From contig VGRJ01000008.1 of NCBI GenBank assembly GCA_016875405.1, positions 20,052 to 84,051 of the forward strand: 64,000 nt of DNA, written 5' to 3'. The position numbers and the translations under genes are program-made. This DNA is from Deltaproteobacteria bacterium (lineage in GTDB: Bacteria > Myxococcota_A > Polyangia > Polyangiales > Polyangiaceae). A model generated the notes under the pieces. The model ran no database searches. It saw only the letters and a list, made by a program, of their open reading frames with translations, and was not told the origin of the DNA. Shown in pieces: positions 8,148 to 16,939 of the stretch (position 1 is the first letter of the stretch; every line of letters begins with the position of its first letter).

Positions 8148-8570
8148 TCAGACGAGCGTGACGGGTGCGAGGTGCCGGTCGAGGACCGCGCGGACATCGG
8201 GGGGCATCGCGCATGACGCGACGGCGACGAGGTCGGTACACACCACGGTGTGGGACATCGTCGCGGCGAGCACACCATCGGAGGCGCGGCGAAACTCGTA
8301 GCCGAGCTCGGCGCTGCGGTTCCCGAGTCGCCGCACGCACACGTCGATCCGGGCCACGTCCCCGAAGCGCAGCGGAGACTTGAACTCGCTCGTCATGGCC
8401 ACGGCCGGTAACCCGACCCGCCGCTTCAAGATGAGGGCTGGGTAGCCGCCCTCGAGCTCGTCGAACAACGCCGCCATCGCCTCGTGAGCGTACGCGGCGA
8501 ACAAGGCGAAGAAGAGCAGGCCGGCGGCGTCGACCTCCTCGAATCGAACCGGTCGCTCGATCGACGTCAC
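8148..8570 (-). CDS. Hotdog-fold acyl-CoA thioesterase (YbgC/FadM type)
   Basis: A 140-residue single hotdog domain. The start has VRFEEVDAAGLLFFALFAAYAHEAM, which corresponds to the 4-hydroxybenzoyl-CoA thioesterase signature in which the Asp after the Arg/Phe segment is catalytic. SEFKSPLRFGDVARI marks the second conserved strand. The substrate cannot be told from sequence. The start is GTG (8570-8568) and it overlaps the DUF3501 stop (GTGA), so translation is coupled. It is the last gene of the peroxide-response operon, an uncommon companion for these genes. Confidence 0.87.
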   Translation of the reverse strand: MTSIERPVRFEEVDAAGLLFFALFAAYAHEAMAALFDELEGGYPALILKRRVGLPAVAMTSEFKSPLRFGDVARIDVCVRRLGNRSAELGYEFRRASDGVLAATMSHTVVCTDLVAVASCAMPPDVRAVLDRHLAPVTLV

Positions 8571-9148
8571 GCGAGATCGCTCGCGAGCTCCGCCACGGTC
8601 TCACGCGGGAGGGGCACGCGGACGGAGTAGGCTGGGTGGCTCACCGCGAGCGCGACGTCGTGCACGTCGCAGGTCCTAAGTCGCGCCGCCGCCTCGGCCG
8701 GGAGCGAGAGCCGCATGTAATGAACGGCGGTCGTCCGACCGGCGACCGCGCCGTCGCGGAACTCCCCTCGCGCGGGGATCGGCACACCGTCGATCTCGAG
8801 CGCGACGCTGTCCTCGAGGCCGGCAAGCTCGACGAGGCGCCGTTCGCGGAGGTCGCGGTCGGCGATCTCGACGAACATGGTCATCGAGAGCTCGCCCTCC
8901 CCCGGGATCAAGGCGTTGTACGTGTCGAGCTCGTAAAGCACTGCGTCTTCTCGAGTGATGCGCTCGGTTCGCAGCATCTCCTGCACCTGCAGGAGGACGG
9001 TGTCGTGGTTCTCGAAGACGGCGCTCACCTGATCACCGAGCGCGACCCGGCGGCGGCGCTTCTCCTCGATGACGCGGCGGCGAAAGGGCTCGCGGACCGC
9101 TTCGTACTCTCCGAGTGGCAAGATCTCCTGTCGTTCCACGCGCTTCAT
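8567..9148 (-). CDS. DUF3501 family protein
   Basis: 193 residues. It begins MKRVERQEILPLGEYEAVR and continues REPFRRRVIEEKRRRRVALGDQVSAVFENHDTV, then VQEMLRTERI and ELDTYNALIPGEGELSMTMFVEI. These are the family landmarks as I know them. The function is not established; members often sit beside rubrerythrin and CCG-type Fe-S proteins, as here. The ATG at 9148 has GGAGGT about 5 nt upstream and overlaps the stop of the Fe-S oxidoreductase (ATGA). There is no signal peptide, so it is probably cytosolic. Context suggests a part in handling peroxide or in electron supply to rubrerythrin. Confidence 0.88.
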   Translation of the reverse strand: MKRVERQEILPLGEYEAVREPFRRRVIEEKRRRRVALGDQVSAVFENHDTVLLQVQEMLRTERITREDAVLYELDTYNALIPGEGELSMTMFVEIADRDLRERRLVELAGLEDSVALEIDGVPIPARGEFRDGAVAGRTTAVHYMRLSLPAEAAARLRTCDVHDVALAVSHPAYSVRVPLPRETVAELASDLA

Positions 9149-10464
9149 GAAACCTCCAGTCCCCACGCTCGTGCGAGGGCTTCGATGGGATGAATCGTCG
9201 GGCGGCCGGTCTCGTGTTCGAGACGACGCGCCGAGAGCGTGCAATCGGTGACGACGAGCTCGGGCTCGATGGCCTCGACCTCGCCGATGAGCCGCGCGGC
9301 GTAGCGGCGCCCGGTCTCGTAGTAGTCCGCCTTCATGCCCCAGGTCCCGTCGACCGCCGAGCACTCCTGGACGATGCGGACCTTCGTGTCGGGCAGGCCC
9401 TTCTCGAGCACTCGAGCCGCGGGGAAGCCGATCTTCTGCGCGCGAAGGTGGCAAGCGGCGTGGTAGGCGACGGTGCCGAGGCCGCCCTCGGACGCGGGCA
9501 GGCCCTCCTTGCGCCGCCGCTGCTCGATGAACTCCATCAAGTCGCGCGACGCAGCCGCAACGGCACGCACGTCGTCGTCCTCGACGTACTCCAACCACTC
9601 GCGCTTCAACGTGTAGGCGCAGGTCGGCTGAGGCACCAGCACCTTCGCGCCGCGCTCGACGAGGGGAAGGAGTGCGCTCACGTTTGCGCGGATCTTCTCG
9701 ACGAAGCTCGAGACGTCTCCGCCGTCGAGGTTCGGCATGCCGCAGCACGTCTCCTCGACGCGATGCACGCGGTACCCCAGGTGCTCGAGGACGCGAACCG
9801 CCGCGCGCGGGATCTCGGGCGTGTTGTAGTTTCCGGTGCAGGTCGCGAACAGCACGACCTCGCCGTTTTCGCCTGCGCGCGGTCCCGGGACGTGGCGCTC
9901 GAACCAGGCCGGGAACGGCTCGGACGCGAAGCGCGGGAGCGGGAACTCGGCAGAGACGCCGGTGAGCTTCTCTTGCACTTTTCGGAGCAGGCGGCTCTCG
10001 TGGACGAAGTTCGAGATGCGCGCAGCAGGCCCCGAGCCAAGCTTGCCCACGAGCTGCGGCTCACCGAGGACGCGATCGACGAGGGTCACCCCGTCACGCT
10101 TCGCGCGCGCCGCCTTTTCCCGCGCCATCAAGCGCGGGAAGTCTAGGAGCTCGCTCGCGCCGTCGTCCTTCGTGTACGGACATTTGATGTAGCAGAGCTT
10201 GCACTGCCAGCACTGGTCCGACACGACGCGAATGTCGGCATCGTCGATATGCTCGGCGCCCTCGGAGCGCCCCGAGTCGATGTCGCGGTCGACGCGCGCG
10301 AAGAGCTCGGGGAACGAGCCGCAATAGTTCACGCACATGCGGCATTCGTGGCAAATCTGAAAGGTACGTCGCAGCTCGGCCTCGAGGTCGCGCAGATCGT
10401 AATAGCGCTCGTCGTTCGGCGACGTCGCGGGCGGGGCCGTGGGGGTGCGGGCGATGACGCTCAT
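9145..10464 (-). CDS. Fe-S oxidoreductase with two 4Fe-4S clusters and CCG domains
   Basis: A 439-residue protein of the GlpC/heterodisulfide-reductase type. Two ferredoxin-like motifs lie near the N-terminus: CHECRMCVNYC and CWQCKLCYIKC. A first cysteine-rich CCG domain has EETCCGMPNLDGGD. The second has CHLRAQ followed by ECSAVDGTWGM, a variant lacking the full CCG. Such proteins pass electrons between quinone or ferredoxin and thiol or iron partners. The ATG at 10464 is chosen because the preceding 21 codons are Arg/Pro-rich and out of character. It lies 134 nt downstream of rubrerythrin and overlaps DUF3501, so it probably feeds electrons to rubrerythrin or keeps it reduced. Confidence 0.9.
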   Translation of the reverse strand: MSVIARTPTAPPATSPNDERYYDLRDLEAELRRTFQICHECRMCVNYCGSFPELFARVDRDIDSGRSEGAEHIDDADIRVVSDQCWQCKLCYIKCPYTKDDGASELLDFPRLMAREKAARAKRDGVTLVDRVLGEPQLVGKLGSGPAARISNFVHESRLLRKVQEKLTGVSAEFPLPRFASEPFPAWFERHVPGPRAGENGEVVLFATCTGNYNTPEIPRAAVRVLEHLGYRVHRVEETCCGMPNLDGGDVSSFVEKIRANVSALLPLVERGAKVLVPQPTCAYTLKREWLEYVEDDDVRAVAAASRDLMEFIEQRRRKEGLPASEGGLGTVAYHAACHLRAQKIGFPAARVLEKGLPDTKVRIVQECSAVDGTWGMKADYYETGRRYAARLIGEVEAIEPELVVTDCTLSARRLEHETGRPTIHPIEALARAWGLEVS

Positions 10465-10598
10465 CTCGGAGCCTCGGGGAGCGGGCAGACGGGTGAGGGT
10501 GGAGCGTAGTCGCCGCGGCCCCGGCATGCACCGAGACGAGGCCTCCTTTGGTTCGAGGAGCGCGTCGCGGGCTGCACGGGGCTCGCAGCGGTCGGCGG

Positions 10599-11018
10599 TC
10601 AGCCGAGGTTCTCGAGCGCCTTCGCGAAGCGCCCGGCGTGCGACTTTTCAGCCTTGGCGAGCGTCTCGAACCACTCGGCCACATCGTTGAACCCCTCTTC
10701 GCGAGCGGTCTTCGCCATGCCCGGGTACATCGTCTCGTACTCGTGCGTCTCGCCGGCCACCGAGGCCTTGAGGTTCGTCTCGGTCGAGCCAATCGGAAGC
10801 CCCGTCCCCGGATCACCAACCTGCTTCAGGTAGTCGAGGTGACCGTGAGCGTGGCCCGTCTCGCCATCCGCGGTGTCCTTAAAGAGCCCCGCGACCTCCG
10901 GGTAACCTTCCACGTCCGCCACCTTTGCGAAGTAGAGGTAGCGGCGGTTGGCCTGGGACTCGCCCGCGAAGGCGTCCTTCAGGTTCTGGTGGGTTTTCGT
11001 TCCTTCGAGCTTAGGCAT
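10599..11018 (-). CDS. Rubrerythrin without rubredoxin domain
   Basis: 139 residues, only the ferritin-like diiron domain. Iron ligands are visible in four helices: [35 protein letters not shown] and AEKSHAGRF. The C-terminal rubredoxin-like CxxC part of classical rubrerythrin is missing, so the enzyme needs an outside electron donor; the Fe-S oxidoreductase downstream is the obvious candidate. The expected activity is reduction of hydrogen peroxide. The ATG at 11018 has AGGAG 10 nt upstream. A TTG at 11027 is also in frame but sits inside that ribosome site. Only 5 nt separate it from the regulator's stop, so the two are co-transcribed. Confidence 0.93.
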   Translation of the reverse strand: MPKLEGTKTHQNLKDAFAGESQANRRYLYFAKVADVEGYPEVAGLFKDTADGETGHAHGHLDYLKQVGDPGTGLPIGSTETNLKASVAGETHEYETMYPGMAKTAREEGFNDVAEWFETLAKAEKSHAGRFAKALENLG

Positions 11019-11023
11019 TTCCT

Positions 11024-11503
11024 TCAATCTCCTGTTGTATGCTCAGCGCGGGCTGCGTGCTCCGCTGGAGCCGCACATCCGACGCAACGTCCTCGATAGA
11101 TGCGCTCGACCGAGCGCACGGCGAACCCGGTGACCGCGACCCGGGAGGGCGACGATCCGGCCTGCGAGATGTCGATCACGCGCCCGCACGCGTCGCACAC
11201 CGCGTGGTCATGCGGCTCGACGTTCGGGTCGAAGCGGACGGGACCCGGCTCGAGCGCGCGCGCCGTGCAAAGGCCCTGCTCACATAGTGCGGAGAGCGTG
11301 TTGTAGACCGTCGCAAAGCTCATCGTCGGCATCGACGCGCGGAGGCGCTCGTAGAGCTCCATCGCCGTCGGGTGCGATGGGTCGTCCGCGAGCTCGCGGA
11401 TCAGAGCGAGCCGCTGAGGCGTCCGCTTCAAACCCCTCGACGCGAGCGCCTCGAGCATCGTTCGGACCCTCACCGGGTCTACTTGGCCGCGCGTGCCACT
11501 CAC
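11024..11503 (-). CDS. perR: Fur-family regulator, PerR-like
   Basis: A 159-residue winged-helix repressor. The recognition helix region has SFATVYNTLSALCEQG. The metal-binding half has RFDPNVEPHDHAVCDACG and a later CVGC, giving the two CxxC pairs of the structural zinc site. The Asp in RFD is the residue PerR proteins use as an iron ligand, where Fur proteins usually have Glu, so peroxide sensing by iron-catalysed oxidation is more likely than iron sensing. The start is GTG. A PerR-box-like palindrome ends 14 nt upstream of it. The gene leads the rubrerythrin operon and probably represses itself and that operon. Assignment as PerR rather than Fur is inference. Confidence 0.85.
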   Translation of the reverse strand: MSGTRGQVDPVRVRTMLEALASRGLKRTPQRLALIRELADDPSHPTAMELYERLRASMPTMSFATVYNTLSALCEQGLCTARALEPGPVRFDPNVEPHDHAVCDACGRVIDISQAGSSPSRVAVTGFAVRSVERIYRGRCVGCAAPAEHAARAEHTTGD

Positions 11504-11516
11504 GCCTATGTCTTAG

Positions 11517-11531
11517 TTAGAAGGATTCTTA
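11517..11531. promoter_or_regulatory. PerR-box-like operator
   Basis: TTAGAAGGATTCTTA is an imperfect 7-1-7 inverted repeat (five of seven arm positions pair). It agrees with about 10 of the 14 fixed positions of the PerR box as I know it (TTATAATNATTATAA). It lies in the divergent region between perR and rpsU, 13 nt before the perR start, in locally AT-rich sequence. Confidence 0.6.
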
Positions 11532-11573
11532 TGTGCAACGGGTTCTTTTTGATGACCCATCCGTCGCTCCAGC

Positions 11574-11602
11574 TTGCGCATCCGCAGGCCCTCTGCCATA
11601 GT
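11574..11602 (+). promoter_or_regulatory. rpsU promoter
   Basis: TTGCGC (11574-11579) and CATAGT (11597-11602) are separated by 17 nt. The -10 box lies 22 nt before the GTG of rpsU, leaving room for the GAAAGGA ribosome site. Confidence 0.5.
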
Positions 11603-11624
11603 CCGCGGCCCCTGAAAGGACGAC

Positions 11625-11861
11625 GTGACCGTGTCTGAGAATCCCCCGACCGAAGCCATCACCTGCAAGCCCCTCGAGGTCGTCGTTGGCGACCGCGGAA
11701 TCGAGCGTGCGATCAAGCACCTGAAGCGCAAGATGGCGACCGAAGGGATCCTGCGCGAGCTGAAGCGCCGTCGTCACTACATGAAGCCGTCGGTCAAGCG
11801 CCGCAAGAAGCAGTCGGAAGCCGCGCGCCGTCGCCGCAAGCGCACGCGCATCGGCGAGTAG
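11625..11861 (+). CDS. rpsU: 30S ribosomal protein S21
   Basis: 78 residues, strongly basic. It begins LEVVVGDRGIERAIKHLKRKM after a short acidic lead and then has RELKRRRHYMKPSVKRRKK with an Arg/Lys-rich tail, the S21 pattern. S21 sits near the anti-Shine-Dalgarno end of 16S rRNA in the small subunit and helps initiation. The start is GTG with GAAAGGA just upstream. The next gene, a glycosyltransferase, begins 60 nt downstream. Confidence 0.95.
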   Translation: MTVSENPPTEAITCKPLEVVVGDRGIERAIKHLKRKMATEGILRELKRRRHYMKPSVKRRKKQSEAARRRRKRTRIGE

Positions 11862-11921
11862 TCGTCCCGCTGCGTCGTCTCCGACCGCTCTTCGGAGGTC
11901 CCGCTGCATCGTCGAGTTCCG

Positions 11922-13052
11922 GTGGCCGTCTCACCGCGCGCCGCGAGCGTCTCGACCGAGCGGGTCCTCATCCTCACAACGTCGTTCCCCCGGTTTCCGG
12001 GCGACGTTGGGGGGCATTTCGTCGAGAGCCAGGCACGTCGTTTGGCTCGTCAGGGGTGCGCGGTGGAGGTCGTCGCGCCCGGCCTCGCACCGCACGACGA
12101 GCGCCGCGGCCCTCTGCTCGTCCGATGGGTCGGAGGCACTCGGGCGTTCGGGGCTCCAGGGGTCGCGAGTCGCCTCCGAAGCGCTCCGCTCCTCGCGAGC
12201 GTCGATCTCCTCCGCGCGTTCATCGAGCATCGACGGGTGCTTGATGACTCCCTCGCGCGACGCGCTCCAGACCGGCTCATCGCGCACTGGCTCGTCCCGA
12301 CCGTCTGGCCGTGGCTGGCGTCGGCCCCGCGCACGCTGCGACTCGACGCGTACGCGCACGGAGGGGACGTTCGGAGCTTGCTCGCGCTGCCGCGGCCCGC
12401 GAGGTACGCGCTCGTCGCCACGCTCCTCGAGCGCACGAGTCGCATCCATTTTGCCGCAGCGAGCCTTCGCAGCGCACTCATCGACTCGCTCGACGCGACG
12501 GTCGGAGCCACGCTTGCGGCGCGGTCGCTCGTCACGCTCCCGGACCTCGAGGGTTCAGCCCGGGCCCGCATGGCGTGCGGGCGACGGCCTGCCATGCGAG
12601 GTGCGCTCGGTGGCGGCGCGGAGCACGACTTCATCGCCGTGAGCCTCGGCCGCCTCGTGCCGGGTAAGCGCATCGACCTCGCGCTCGAGGCCATGCGGAC
12701 GCAGCGAGGCGCGGAGCTCGTCGTGATCGGCGACGGTCCAGAGCGTGCTCGCCTCGAGCGGCGCGCACGCGAACTCAATGTCCCTGCTCGGTTCCTCGGG
12801 TCCCTCGGTCGAGACGAAGCACTCGAGCACCTCGCGAGAGCCGACGTCCTCCTTCACCCGTCGGAGGAGGAGGGCGCGCCGACGGCCGTGCGAGAGGCGC
12901 GCGCCCTCGGTGTGCCCGTCGTGGGCTGCGACGCCGGGGACCTCGCGGCGTGGGCGACGGAAGACCACGGAATCCACTGCGTCGAACGGAGCGCTCACGC
13001 GCTCGCCAGCGCGCTCGACGCCGTGCGGGCAGCACGGCTCACCGAGCCGTGA
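11922..13052 (+). CDS. GT4 family glycosyltransferase
   Basis: A 376-residue GT-B fold enzyme. The N-terminal half opens with VLILTTSFPRFPGDVGGHFV, a typical donor-independent glycine-rich start. The C-terminal half has VSLGRLVPGKRIDLALEAM, VVIGDGPERARLERRA and ADVLLHPSEEEGAPTAVREARALG, which includes the E-x7-E motif that binds the nucleotide sugar. The acceptor cannot be told; cell-surface polysaccharide or glycolipid is usual. The start is GTG with a weak ribosome site. It is probably read with rpsU and ends 79 nt before the convergent ftsZ. Confidence 0.88.
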   Translation: MAVSPRAASVSTERVLILTTSFPRFPGDVGGHFVESQARRLARQGCAVEVVAPGLAPHDERRGPLLVRWVGGTRAFGAPGVASRLRSAPLLASVDLLRAFIEHRRVLDDSLARRAPDRLIAHWLVPTVWPWLASAPRTLRLDAYAHGGDVRSLLALPRPARYALVATLLERTSRIHFAAASLRSALIDSLDATVGATLAARSLVTLPDLEGSARARMACGRRPAMRGALGGGAEHDFIAVSLGRLVPGKRIDLALEAMRTQRGAELVVIGDGPERARLERRARELNVPARFLGSLGRDEALEHLARADVLLHPSEEEGAPTAVREARALGVPVVGCDAGDLAAWATEDHGIHCVERSAHALASALDAVRAARLTEP

Positions 13053-13061
13053 GTTCGGCAC

Positions 13062-13101
13062 AAAACGCGGACGAGCGGGCAACCGCCGTGGTCACCCGCT
13101 C
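13062..13101 (-). terminator. Terminator at the end of the dcw cluster
   Basis: On the minus strand, downstream of ftsZ, a 12-bp stem (two G-T wobbles, 5-nt loop; 13101 to 13073) is followed after 7 nt by TTTT. The hairpin may also slow rightward transcription from the glycosyltransferase. Confidence 0.65.
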
Positions 13102-13131
13102 GCGCGCATCGAGCGCCCTTCAGTCCAACGC

Positions 13132-14433
<1,302 letters not shown>

Positions 14434-14513
14434 TGTCTACTCTCCCGGGACCCCAACACGATTTCCGCTCATGGCGCGCCGGGTGCCTCTCCCGTCACGC
14501 CGCGGCCAGACGG

Positions 14514-15842
14514 CTAGAACGCCGCCTTGATCCAATCGAGCAAGCGGCCGCCGCTCTGGCGACCTTTCGGCTCGATCCTGGGAGTCACCACCAAGGGCTC
14601 CTCCCGCCTCACCGCCGTGCGACCCCTTGCCTCGTGGATCGCACTAGCGCCGTAGAGCACGAGGCCAACACCGGTCGCAAACTGCGGACCGTTGACGAGC
14701 CCCGTGATCCCCTTCACTCCGACCGGCGTGCCCATGCGCACCGGCATGCCGAGGATCTCCTCGGCGAACTCCGTCATGCCCTCCATCAGGACCGCTCCGC
14801 CGGTCAGCACCGCGCCGGCCGAGAGCTGCTCGAGCAGCCCCGTGTCCTCGATGCGATTGCGGATCACCGCGAAGATCTCCTCGATGCGGGGCTCAATAAT
14901 GTCCGACAGCAAGCGCCGCGGCGCCGTCCGCGCGGGATGCCCGCCGACGCCGGGGACCTCGATCTCCTCGTCGTCTGCGACCATTCGTCCGAGCGCGCAC
15001 CCGACATTGCGCTTGAGGCGCTCGGCCTCGGCGAGTGGGGTGCGCAGGCCTGCCGCGATGTCCTGGGTGACGTTGTTCCCGCCGACCGGGATCACGCTGA
15101 CGTGGCCGATGCCGCCGTCGACGTAGAGGAGGAGATCCGTCGTGCCCCCGCCGATGTCGATCACGGCGACGCCGATCTCTTTTTCGTCCTCGGAGAGCAC
15201 CGCCTCGGCGCTCGCGAAGGGCTCGAGCACCACATCGGCGACCGAGAGGCCGCACTTCTCGGCGCAGCGGACCAGGTTCTGGACCGGCGACGTCGCGGCG
15301 GTGATGAGGTTGACGCGCGCCCCTAGGCGGACGCCGCTCATGCCGATCGGATCGCGAATCCCGTCCTGATTGTCGACCGTGAACTCGCGCGGGAGCACGT
15401 GAATGATCTGCCTGTCGGCGTCGATCGGGATCGCGCGTGCACCCTCGAGGACACGCTCGACGTCGTCGGCCGAGACCTCCTTGCCAGAGGAGATCGCGGC
15501 GACGCCGTCGGAGGTCTGGCAGCGAATGTGGCTGCCGCTGACCCCGGCGTAGACCGTTCGGATCTCGGCACCCGCCATCGTCTGAGCCGCGTCGAGCGCC
15601 TCGGCGATGGAGCGCGTGGTCCACTCGATGTTCGAGACGACACCCTTGCGGAGACCGCGGCAGGGGACGTTCCCCACGCCGAGGATGGTCACGCCGTCCG
15701 CGTCGACCTCACCCACCACGGCCGCGACCTTGGTGGTGCCGATGTCGAGACCGACGACGATTTCGCTCTCTGCTCCGCTCATGGACGATGCGCCGGACCC
15801 TTTCACGCGCCGCGTCATACGGCCAAGTTTTGAGTCACTCAC
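14514..15842 (-). CDS. ftsA: Cell division protein FtsA
   Basis: A 442-residue actin-like ATPase that tethers FtsZ to the membrane. VVGLDIGTTKVAAVVGE is the first phosphate loop, VIDIGGGTTDLLLY the second, and LTGGAVLMEGM lies near the adenosine site. The C-terminus GGRLLDWIKAAF is the amphipathic membrane-targeting helix. The GTG at 15842 is chosen because it overlaps the ftsQ stop (GTGA) and has AAAGG upstream; an ATG at 15782, closer to the usual FtsA start, lacks a ribosome site. Confidence 0.97.
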   Translation of the reverse strand: MSDSKLGRMTRRVKGSGASSMSGAESEIVVGLDIGTTKVAAVVGEVDADGVTILGVGNVPCRGLRKGVVSNIEWTTRSIAEALDAAQTMAGAEIRTVYAGVSGSHIRCQTSDGVAAISSGKEVSADDVERVLEGARAIPIDADRQIIHVLPREFTVDNQDGIRDPIGMSGVRLGARVNLITAATSPVQNLVRCAEKCGLSVADVVLEPFASAEAVLSEDEKEIGVAVIDIGGGTTDLLLYVDGGIGHVSVIPVGGNNVTQDIAAGLRTPLAEAERLKRNVGCALGRMVADDEEIEVPGVGGHPARTAPRRLLSDIIEPRIEEIFAVIRNRIEDTGLLEQLSAGAVLTGGAVLMEGMTEFAEEILGMPVRMGTPVGVKGITGLVNGPQFATGVGLVLYGASAIHEARGRTAVRREEPLVVTPRIEPKGRQSGGRLLDWIKAAF

Positions 15843-16939
15843 GGCGTCGCCTTTCGCGACACATCGCCGTTTGCGGGGTTTTGCGCGAGCTTCGAGGCGC
15901 GCTCGTTGCGCATGCGGACCACCACGCGCTCGGGATGAGCCCGGTTGTCGAGGAACAGCACCTCGGCCTTCGCCTGGCGCGTGCGGAGCTCGGCGAAGAT
16001 GCGGGCCGCCTTCTGCACCTTCGCGCGAAACGGCGGCTCACCGAACACGAGTGAGAGCGCCTCGGCTCCCACGATCGCGGTGAGCTGGCCGAGCTCATCG
16101 ATGTGCACCTCTTGAACCGGGAAACGCTCGGCGATGCGCTCCTCATCGAGCTCGGCGAGGAGCTCCAAGGCCGTCCGCAGCTTGCGCGAGGTCGACTCGG
16201 CGTCACGCGCGAGCTCGTCGGCGCGGAGCCCTGTGACGATGGGGAAATCGACGGGGTCTCCTGGCTCGGCCTCCTTGAAGGGCAGGCCTCGACCGTCGAC
16301 GAGGAAGAGCTTCCCGTCGATGTTCGCGGCAAGGCGGGGATCACGCTCGACGACGCGAATGTGGACGGTCGACGGAAGCGCCTTCTGGACCTTTGCGGAC
16401 TCGACCCAAGGGTCGACCCGCACCTTGGCCGCCGCGGACTCCTCATCGATGTCGAAGATGTTGTGGCCAGCCGCGATCCCGGCCGCGCGCGAGACACGCT
16501 GGGGCGAGAGGCGCTTGACGCCATCGACGACGACGTTCGTCACCGCGAAGCGCGGGCTCTTGTGCAAGTAGCGACGGAGGCCCCAAGCCACCATGACGGA
16601 GGCGGCGACGACCACGATGACTCCCGTCATGACCTGCAGCTTCGGAAGGAGCGAGCGGCCGCGACGCGAGGCCCCCTTCGCCAGAGCTGGTCCAGGCGGC
16701 GACCCGCGCCGCGACGAGGGCCTCGTGGACGTCGGCACGCGGCTCGACGGCGCATTGTCGGACGACGGCACGCGGCTCGACGGCGCATTGTCGGACGACG
16801 GAGCGCGGCTCGACGGTGCCGCGGCGACGGAAGGCGGTGGAGCGAGCGAAGGGCGCGCGGAAGGCGCGGCCCCGTCCGGCGCAGACGGTGGCCTCGTCCG
16901 TCGGTTCGGCGGGTTGAGGAGCGGGCTCGAGCGCCTCAT
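15839..16939 (-). CDS. ftsQ: Cell division protein FtsQ
   Basis: A 366-residue single-pass membrane protein. Residues 1-100 are a cytosolic Pro/Ser/Arg-rich tail, long for FtsQ, containing an 11-residue repeat (APSSDNAPSSR type). A transmembrane helix follows at about 104-122. The periplasmic POTRA domain (FAVTNVVVDGVKRLSPQRV, then GHNIFDIDEESAAAKV) and the FtsQ beta domain come next. It links FtsB/FtsL to the divisome. Its ATG overlaps the murC stop (ATGA) and its stop overlaps ftsA. Confidence 0.93.
   Translation of the reverse strand: MRRSSPLLNPPNRRTRPPSAPDGAAPSARPSLAPPPSVAAAPSSRAPSSDNAPSSRVPSSDNAPSSRVPTSTRPSSRRGSPPGPALAKGASRRGRSLLPKLQVMTGVIVVVAASVMVAWGLRRYLHKSPRFAVTNVVVDGVKRLSPQRVSRAAGIAAGHNIFDIDEESAAAKVRVDPWVESAKVQKALPSTVHIRVVERDPRLAANIDGKLFLVDGRGLPFKEAEPGDPVDFPIVTGLRADELARDAESTSRKLRTALELLAELDEERIAERFPVQEVHIDELGQLTAIVGAEALSLVFGEPPFRAKVQKAARIFAELRTRQAKAEVLFLDNRAHPERVVVRMRNERASKLAQNPANGDVSRKATP
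16734..16820 (-). repeat. 33-bp in-frame tandem repeat in ftsQ
   Basis: Two exact 33-bp copies (16734-16766 and 16767-16799) and a partial third with changes encode the 11-residue repeat of the FtsQ cytosolic tail. The exact identity suggests recent slippage duplication. Confidence 0.9.

Noticed and set aside
11018..11027. TTG start for rubrerythrin at 11027
   Set aside because: It lies inside the AGGAG ribosome site; the ATG at 11018 has correct spacing.
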